From: Pseudanabaena sp. Salubria-1
GTDB taxonomy: Bacteria; Cyanobacteriota; Cyanobacteriia; Pseudanabaenales; Pseudanabaenaceae
DNA: 64,000 nucleotides
Direction: 5' to 3'
NCBI GenBank assembly: GCA_023336205.1
Contig: JALQCR010000002.1
Coordinates: 229,978 to 293,977, forward strand
The notes beneath the pieces were generated by a model that saw only the letters and a program-made list of their open reading frames with translations, was not told where the DNA came from and did no database searches. Position 1 is the first letter of the stretch, and every line of letters starts with the position of its first letter. The position numbers and the translations under genes are program-made. This document shows, in pieces, positions 58,930 to 64,000 of this stretch.

Positions 58930-60185
58930 TGAGATCTTGCACCATTCCTGAAAGAGTTAAGTAGGAATGGGTTTGAGAATAATTTCAAACCCATGACGAG
59001 CAGCAATATCGGCACTAATTTGGAGATACCTAAGAAGTTTCAACCAAAGGACAGAAGGAAATAAAACGGAAAGTGTCAAATCACAGGTAGCTTTCCAGTC
59101 CAAGACAGGAGGACTCGACCATTGATCAATCCAATGGGCCAAAAGATAAGCAAGCAGAGAGAGGATAAGCCAACGATAAACACCAAGTTTTGTAGATTGC
59201 CCAAAACAATGCAAACCAAAGCGATGTTTGATGGTTTTGAAGAATCCCTCAATCGCCCAACGCTTACGACCTAACATCACCAGATAAGCACCAGAATAAG
59301 GATGAGAAGAGACAACAAAGCGTAACTCCCGTTTACTATCAGCTCTTTTGAGCCAAAACCAAGAGATCGTCAAAGGCTGAGTTAGCCCTTCTAGCAAAAT
59401 TTGTTGTCCACGTTTGCCATGACGATAAAGTTGTTTGACTGTACGGCCATCTTGAAGTTTACGATTGTTGCGTACACCGACAACGATGCGCCAAGTCTTG
59501 GCGCGGACAGTATTGAAAAACTTCACCGTACTAAACTCAGTATCAGCAAGGACAATCACAGTCTTGCCTTGGGTTAGTTGCTTGGGTACTGTCCCCAATA
59601 ACTTACAAGCTAAGTCAGAGGGACTGGGGTATCCTTTGCCGCGCCATACTCTAAAACTCCATGGTACGCGCCACTCTCCATAGACCAGATACAGTACAAC
59701 CAGATGTAGTCCTCGCTTTCCGTTTAGTATTCTCACCCATGGGTCTGGTTCGTTTTGGGTGGGATTGCTCAAATGTAAAAACTTGCCGCTTTTTTCTAGG
59801 GTAGTCAAGTCTATCAGTATCTTTAATGGCACTTGTTTCGATGGGCGATGCTTGGCGATTTGTCCCAAAATAGCCTGCCGTGTTGACCGAATTACTGCTC
59901 TCGTTGACCAGTTATAGTGATTGAGAAATCGGCTGAGTGCACTCGCTGATTTTATCTGTGTATGTTCTGGATAAGGATGCCTTTGTGCTTCGAGAAATAG
60001 TCCTAGTATTGCATTGAGACTTGCTGTTTGATACACACTTGGCATCAAACACAGAAGACTATACACTAGCCCTTGGGCGTGCTTAACGATGCTTTCCATG
60101 CTCGTTATTTAATTTACTACTACGCCCTTTTTTTCACATTTCTGCTCTTTCTGCAACCCCTTTTCTTGAATGGTGCAAGATCTCA
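58930..60185 (-). mobile_element. DDE insertion sequence, 1256 bp, copy B, in ssuC
   Basis: Same element, ends and length as the copy at 29154-30409. GTTAAC lies at both edges (58924-58929, 60186-60191). Confidence 0.92.
58957..60099 (-). CDS. DDE transposase (IS4-superfamily type), copy B
   Basis: 380 residues, identical to the product at 29240-30382. The same acidic residues are present. Identity suggests recent movement. Confidence 0.88.
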   Translation of the reverse strand: MESIVKHAQGLVYSLLCLMPSVYQTASLNAILGLFLEAQRHPYPEHTQIKSASALSRFLNHYNWSTRAVIRSTRQAILGQIAKHRPSKQVPLKILIDLTTLEKSGKFLHLSNPTQNEPDPWVRILNGKRGLHLVVLYLVYGEWRVPWSFRVWRGKGYPSPSDLACKLLGTVPKQLTQGKTVIVLADTEFSTVKFFNTVRAKTWRIVVGVRNNRKLQDGRTVKQLYRHGKRGQQILLEGLTQPLTISWFWLKRADSKRELRFVVSSHPYSGAYLVMLGRKRWAIEGFFKTIKHRFGLHCFGQSTKLGVYRWLILSLLAYLLAHWIDQWSSPPVLDWKATCDLTLSVLFPSVLWLKLLRYLQISADIAARHGFEIILKPIPT

Positions 60186-60853
60186 GTTAACCACATAATG
60201 CCTAAAGCAAAGCGAACTCCAATAAGAATGGAAGGTAAGGCTCCGGGAAGCACAATCTTCCAAAATATTTGAAGGGGATTCAGACCATAGACTCGACCCA
60301 TCTCAATTAAGCCTGAATCGACGGTACGAATACCGTGATAGGTATTGAGATAAATGGGAAACATTACGCCGATGATGACGAGAAAGATTTTTGCTTCTTC
60401 ACCAATGCCAAACCAGAGAATGACTAAGGGAATCAGGGCAAGGTGGGGAATGTTGCGAAGCATTTGCATTGAGGTGTCAAGCAAAGTTTCCGCGATCGCA
60501 GATGAACCGTTGATTAATCCCAACAAAAAACCAATACCACCACCGATCGCAAAACCAATAAAAGCCCTTGTGCCACTAATGGCTAGATGCTTGACTAGCT
60601 CTCCTGACTGGGTTAGCTTAATCCCAACTTGTAAGACCTCAAGGGGAGCAGGCAAAACTTTTGCCGAAATTACCCCTCCTTGCGAAAGAATCTGCCAAAC
60701 AATTACGGTAATAATTGGTACTAGCCAAGGCAAAAAGCCACGCCAGACTTTGTAGACAACATTTCCTGATCGCTGTTTAAAAGAGGAATTGCTAGATTTA
60801 TTAGGCGATCGATTATTAGGCTGGTCGATGGGATTATCAAAGGAATGCTGCAT

Positions 60854-62035
60854 TTAATCCACCGTTGGTTGAAGTTCTTTAGAAGGAGATTTGTTTTGAA
60901 TGGGCTTAACCGCTTGGGGAAGCTCATCATTAGCCAAAATCTCGCCGAAAGGTCCCGTCATCACTTGGCGATCGCGATCGGGAACATGATCCAAAGCTAA
61001 TCGTGGAAATAACAACTCGGCAACGCGATAGGCTTCTTCTAAATGAGGATAGCCAGAGAAAATAAAGCTCTCAATGCCAATATCTGCATATTCCTGCATT
61101 CTCTTAGCGATCGTGTCAGGATCGCCGACTAGAGCCGTCCCTGCACCACCACGCACTAAACCAACTCCTGACCACAGATCGGGACTGATTTCTAAGTTCT
61201 CGCGTTTGCCGCCATGCAATTGGGACATCCGTTGCTGTCCGACGGAATCCATCCGCGCATAGACCTGTTGTGCTTTTTGGATAGATGCTTCATCAACATA
61301 GCGAATCAGATTATTGGCAGCTTCCCAAGCTTCGCTCTTTGTCTCACGCACAATGACATGGAGACGAATACCAAACTTAATTTCCCTTCCCTCTTGATCG
61401 GCGAGTTTCTTAACAGCATTAATTTTTTCGGCAACCTGTGCAGGTGGCTCACCCCAAGAGAGATAGGTGTCAATATGCTTGCTAGCTATTTTTTGGGCAA
61501 TTTCTGAAGATCCGCCAAACCAGAGGGGAGGATGGGGCTTTTGTACTGGGGTAAATAGCAGTTTGCCATCGCGAATATCTAAATATTCACCTTTGAAATC
61601 AGAAGTTCCCGAACAGATTTCACGCCAAGCGGTTAAAAACTCATCGGTTAGTTCATATCTCTCTGTATGACCGAGGTGTAAGCCATCGCCCGCTAATTCC
61701 ACAGGATCGCCTCCTGTGACGACGTTAATTAATAACCGACCACCCGATAGGCGATCGAAAGTTGCCGCCATTCTTGCCGCTACCCCTGGGGACATTAGCC
61801 CTGGACGCATAGCAACCAAAAACTTCATGCGTTGCGTAACAGCTATTAATGATGATGCAACTACCCAAGCATCATCGCAGGAGCGCCCCGTTGGCAAAAG
61901 TGCGCCCACATATCCAAGGCGATCGACTGCCTGAGCGATTTGTTGAAGGTAGCTCAGATCGGTTGAGCGTCCGCCAACACTTGTTCCCAGATAGCGTCCA
62001 TCACCATGGGTAGGAATAAACCAAAAAACCTGCAC
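60854..62035 (-). CDS. ssuD: FMNH2-dependent alkanesulfonate monooxygenase SsuD
   Basis: 393 residues. The start is GTG at 62035, supported by AGGAGA just upstream and by the family start [16 protein letters not shown]. Luciferase-like TIM barrel with [15 protein letters not shown] and [11 protein letters not shown]. It splits sulfonates to aldehyde and sulfite using FMNH2 from SsuE. First gene of the ssu operon; a conserved spaced motif lies just upstream. Confidence 0.92.
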   Translation of the reverse strand: MQVFWFIPTHGDGRYLGTSVGGRSTDLSYLQQIAQAVDRLGYVGALLPTGRSCDDAWVVASSLIAVTQRMKFLVAMRPGLMSPGVAARMAATFDRLSGGRLLINVVTGGDPVELAGDGLHLGHTERYELTDEFLTAWREICSGTSDFKGEYLDIRDGKLLFTPVQKPHPPLWFGGSSEIAQKIASKHIDTYLSWGEPPAQVAEKINAVKKLADQEGREIKFGIRLHVIVRETKSEAWEAANNLIRYVDEASIQKAQQVYARMDSVGQQRMSQLHGGKRENLEISPDLWSGVGLVRGGAGTALVGDPDTIAKRMQEYADIGIESFIFSGYPHLEEAYRVAELLFPRLALDHVPDRDRQVMTGPFGEILANDELPQAVKPIQNKSPSKELQPTVD

Positions 62036-62056
62036 GAAGATCTCCTATTTCTAAAC

Positions 62057-62083
62057 TACGGTAAATACACGGTGAAATCGTAG
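62057..62083. promoter_or_regulatory. Shared spaced motif upstream of ssuD (box 1)
   Basis: TACGGTAA, 12 bases, ATCGTAG. The same halves with the same spacing occur upstream of the sulfate-binding gene. TACG/CGTA are inverted, which suits a LysR-type activator of sulfur genes; regulator identity is inferred. Confidence 0.55.
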
Positions 62084-62245
62084 TTATTAAGAGAGTATTA
62101 CACAAACAATTACATAAGATCAACAAATATACGGTTTACACACAAAGATTTAGATGATTTGAATATTGGAGATTTTAAAGATAAATTTTTACTGCAATCT
62201 CTATGTCATACCGACGAAAATGAAATAAATACTCCAATTGCGATC

Positions 62246-62417
<172 letters not shown>

Positions 62418-62465
62418 CATACTAAATTGATTAGCTTGAAAACTACTTAAATTCAACCAATGCTA

Positions 62466-62509
62466 AAAAAAATCTACAAATACCCAACGTATAAACCGTA
62501 GATTTTTTT
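62466..62509. terminator. Hairpin with A and T runs upstream of the sulfate-binding gene
   Basis: AAAAAAATCTAC (62466-62477) pairs with GTAGATTTTTTT (62498-62509); loop 20 bases. The T run fits a terminator, but a regulatory role is as likely, since GTAGATTT recurs at 62567. Confidence 0.4.
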
Positions 62510-62543
62510 GTGCATTATTCAAAATTATTGTATTGTGTTTAAA

Positions 62544-62570
62544 TACGGTAATCCCACTAAGATATCGTAG
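62544..62570. promoter_or_regulatory. Shared spaced motif upstream of the sulfate-binding gene (box 2)
   Basis: TACGGTAA, 12 bases, ATCGTAG, matching box 1 in both halves and spacing. It ends 24 bases before the ATG. Confidence 0.55.
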
Positions 62571-62594
62571 ATTTAAATTTGGAGATATAAGCAT

Positions 62595-63776
62595 ATGAGT
62601 TCAAGGTATCAGCAGCCTTTGGGAAAGTCCCAATCGGCAATTCAAGCGATCGCTAGTCTAATCAGCAATATATTTAGCCGTCAGTTTGCACGTAAGTTTG
62701 TTTCCTTCTTTCTCGCAGGCGCACTCATCAGCGTCACCATGGCAGCCTGCACCGCCACCACACCTACGCCTCCTCCTACCGCAGGTAGTCCTGCGTCCCA
62801 AACAACTACAGCAGCATCACCCGCAGGCACACCCAAAAAGGATGTTGAACTAACTCTTGTATCCTTTGCTGTAACTAAGCAGGCTCACGAAGCAATTATT
62901 CCTAAATTTGTCGAGAAATGGCAAAAAGAACAAAACCAAAAAGTTACCTTTAAACAAAGTTATGGTGGTTCAGGTTCTCAAACTCGTGCGGTCATTGATG
63001 GACTTGAAGCCGATATTGTCCATCTGGCGCTAGCGGCTGATACTAGTAAAATCGAAAAGGCTGGACTAATTGACAAAGGCTGGGAACAGGAATATCCCAA
63101 TGATGGCATTGTTTCTAAGTCTGTGCCTGTGATTGTAACTCGCGATGGCAATCCCAAGAGTATTAAAGACTGGGCTGATCTGGAGAAAGATGGCGTTAGC
63201 CTAATTACGGCTGATCCTAAAACGTCAGGTGTAGCTCGATGGAATTTCCTTGCACTTTGGAATGCTGCTGTTAAAAAAGGTGGTAGTGATGAAAAGGCTT
63301 TAGAAGCATTAACCAAGGTATATACCAATGTACCGATTCTGACTAAAGATGCTAGAGAAGCTACTGATGCTTTCTTTAAGCAAGGTCAAGGCGATGCTCT
63401 AATTAACTATGAGAATGAAATCATTCTTGCTTCGCAAAAAGGAACCAAGGTTAATTATGTAATTCCCGAAGTTAACTTCTCTATCGATAATCCGATCGCA
63501 GTGGTCGATAAAAATACTGCTAAGCATGGCACTAAGGAAGTCGCCGAAGCCTTTGTGAAATTCCTATATTCTCCTGAAGCTCAAACTGAATTTGCCAAGG
63601 TTGGATTCCGTCCTGTTGATGAAACTGTAGCCAAGGAAAAGCAATTTGTTGAGCTTTATCCAGTGGTTAAAAATCTTTCAACCGTGAAGGATCTTGGTGG
63701 TTGGGATGCTATCAATAAGAAATTCTTTGCTGATGGCGCAGCCTTTGACCAAATTCAAGCCAAAATCAAGCGCTAG
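62595..63776 (+). CDS. sbpA: Sulfate ABC transporter substrate-binding protein
   Basis: 393 residues, with GGAG ten bases before the ATG. A lipoprotein-type signal ends at VTMAAC (Cys near residue 52) and is followed by a Thr/Pro linker. The binding domain has LVSFAVTKQAHEAIIPKF, YGGSGSQTRAVIDGLEADIV and the later KTSGVARWNFLALW, typical of sulfate/thiosulfate-binding proteins. Expected partners (CysT, CysW, CysA) are not within the window. Confidence 0.88.
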   Translation: MSSRYQQPLGKSQSAIQAIASLISNIFSRQFARKFVSFFLAGALISVTMAACTATTPTPPPTAGSPASQTTTAASPAGTPKKDVELTLVSFAVTKQAHEAIIPKFVEKWQKEQNQKVTFKQSYGGSGSQTRAVIDGLEADIVHLALAADTSKIEKAGLIDKGWEQEYPNDGIVSKSVPVIVTRDGNPKSIKDWADLEKDGVSLITADPKTSGVARWNFLALWNAAVKKGGSDEKALEALTKVYTNVPILTKDAREATDAFFKQGQGDALINYENEIILASQKGTKVNYVIPEVNFSIDNPIAVVDKNTAKHGTKEVAEAFVKFLYSPEAQTEFAKVGFRPVDETVAKEKQFVELYPVVKNLSTVKDLGGWDAINKKFFADGAAFDQIQAKIKR

Positions 63777-63787
63777 AAACTTATTCT

Positions 63788-63901
63788 TATAGCTGTCGCC
63801 ATTCTAGCTAGGACATAAAACCCAAATGATGAGATGCGGCGCTTCGCGCCACCTCTCTATTTGGGTTTTGCTTTATCTTGATAAAAGTGGCTACTGCTAT
63901 A
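63788..63901. repeat. MITE-like palindrome (copy 2)
   Basis: Begins TATAGCTGTCGCC, ends TGGCTACTGCTATA. The inner stem AAAACCCAAA pairs with TTTGGGTTTT around a GCGGCGCTTCGCGCC core. Located just after the sulfate-binding gene, it may also end its transcript. Confidence 0.75.
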
Positions 63902-63930
63902 ACTTGACATTATTATGGTTTCCAAAAAGA

Positions 63931-63962
63931 AAAGAGGGGCGCGCAGCGCCGCGGTTTTGTTT
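63931..63962. repeat. GC-rich hairpin near the window end
   Basis: GGCGC-GCA-GCGCC followed by GGTTTTGTTTTTTG. Similar core to the other palindromes here; possible terminator. The remainder to 64000 shows no gene. Confidence 0.4.
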
Positions 63963-64000
63963 TTTGTTATTAAAATATATAAAAATATATAGGGACGGTT

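Larger units (their letters stand above)
58728..60853 (-). pseudogene. ssuC: ssuC permease gene interrupted by an insertion sequence
   Basis: Gene pieces are 60853-60186 and 58923-58728. Joined with one target copy they give 288 codons (287 residues) reading ...FALGIMWLTLIVAETIASDSGIGY..., the usual SsuC sequence. The conserved EAA-type loop is in the first piece. The inner-membrane permease is therefore broken. Its ATG directly abuts the ssuD stop. Confidence 0.92.

Noticed and set aside
58728..59015. 95-residue frame starting in the IS and ending in ssuC
   Set aside because: The first part is transposase C-terminus sequence; only the last 65 residues belong to the interrupted ssuC.

Overview
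The window looks like the chromosome of a filamentous or unicellular cyanobacterium, plausibly Pseudanabaena-like (genus is an inference). The octamer GCGATCGC (HIP1) is very frequent, codon use is AT-leaning, and several families are typical of cyanobacteria: DUF2584, CcbP-like protein, TPR-CHAT proteins and a carotenoid-isomerase-like oxidoreductase.

Region 1 (1-13.7 kb) is a plus-strand cluster of putative exported cysteine proteases: the 3' end of one TPR-CHAT gene, three complete TPR-CHAT genes and one caspase (C14) gene with a Tat-type signal. The first genes are tandem duplicates that share their upstream region, and their TPR parts are built from in-phase 120-bp repeats. A broken PIN-type toxin/antitoxin pair lies between the caspase gene and the last CHAT gene. 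Region 2 (13.8-22.6 kb) holds an IS1-family copy, ordinary metabolic genes (DUF2584, FAD oxidoreductase, aldo/keto reductase, alpha/beta hydrolase), a large protein of unknown function and a WYL-type CRISPR-associated regulator candidate.

Region 3 (22.6-54 kb) is a large type III-B CRISPR-Cas locus: a Csx3-P-loop fusion, a PD-(D/E)XK-like protein, cmr1, cas10/cmr2, cmr3, a CARF protein, cmr4, cmr5, cmr6, a CARF-HEPN (DxTHG) RNase, three opposite-strand membrane or coiled-coil genes, cas1, cas2, an AT-rich leader, an array of about 160 repeats over 12.1 kb, a CcbP-like gene and cas6. The cas10/cmr2 gene is split into three pieces by two unrelated insertion sequences. Removing each element plus one target duplication restores a 993-codon reading frame, so the damage looks recent. 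The interference and cyclic-oligoadenylate branch is probably off in this strain, while cas1, cas2, cas6 and the array look intact. One early spacer is a near-perfect terminator-like hairpin, and at least 20 spacers contain HIP1 sites.

Region 4 (54-64 kb) is a sulfur-acquisition region damaged by mobile DNA. A nested transposon joins a 5'-truncated SDR gene to a 3'-truncated ssuA. The minus-strand ssuD-ssuC-ssuB-ssuE-ssuA' operon has ssuC interrupted by the same IS that hit cas10, at the same GTTAACC target. A divergent sulfate-binding protein gene follows. Both promoters carry the same spaced motif (TACGGTAA-N12-ATCGTAG), and the sulfate-binding gene is flanked by two related palindromic elements, one of which carries a 63-nt C-rich run. 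No rRNA or tRNA gene was recognised.
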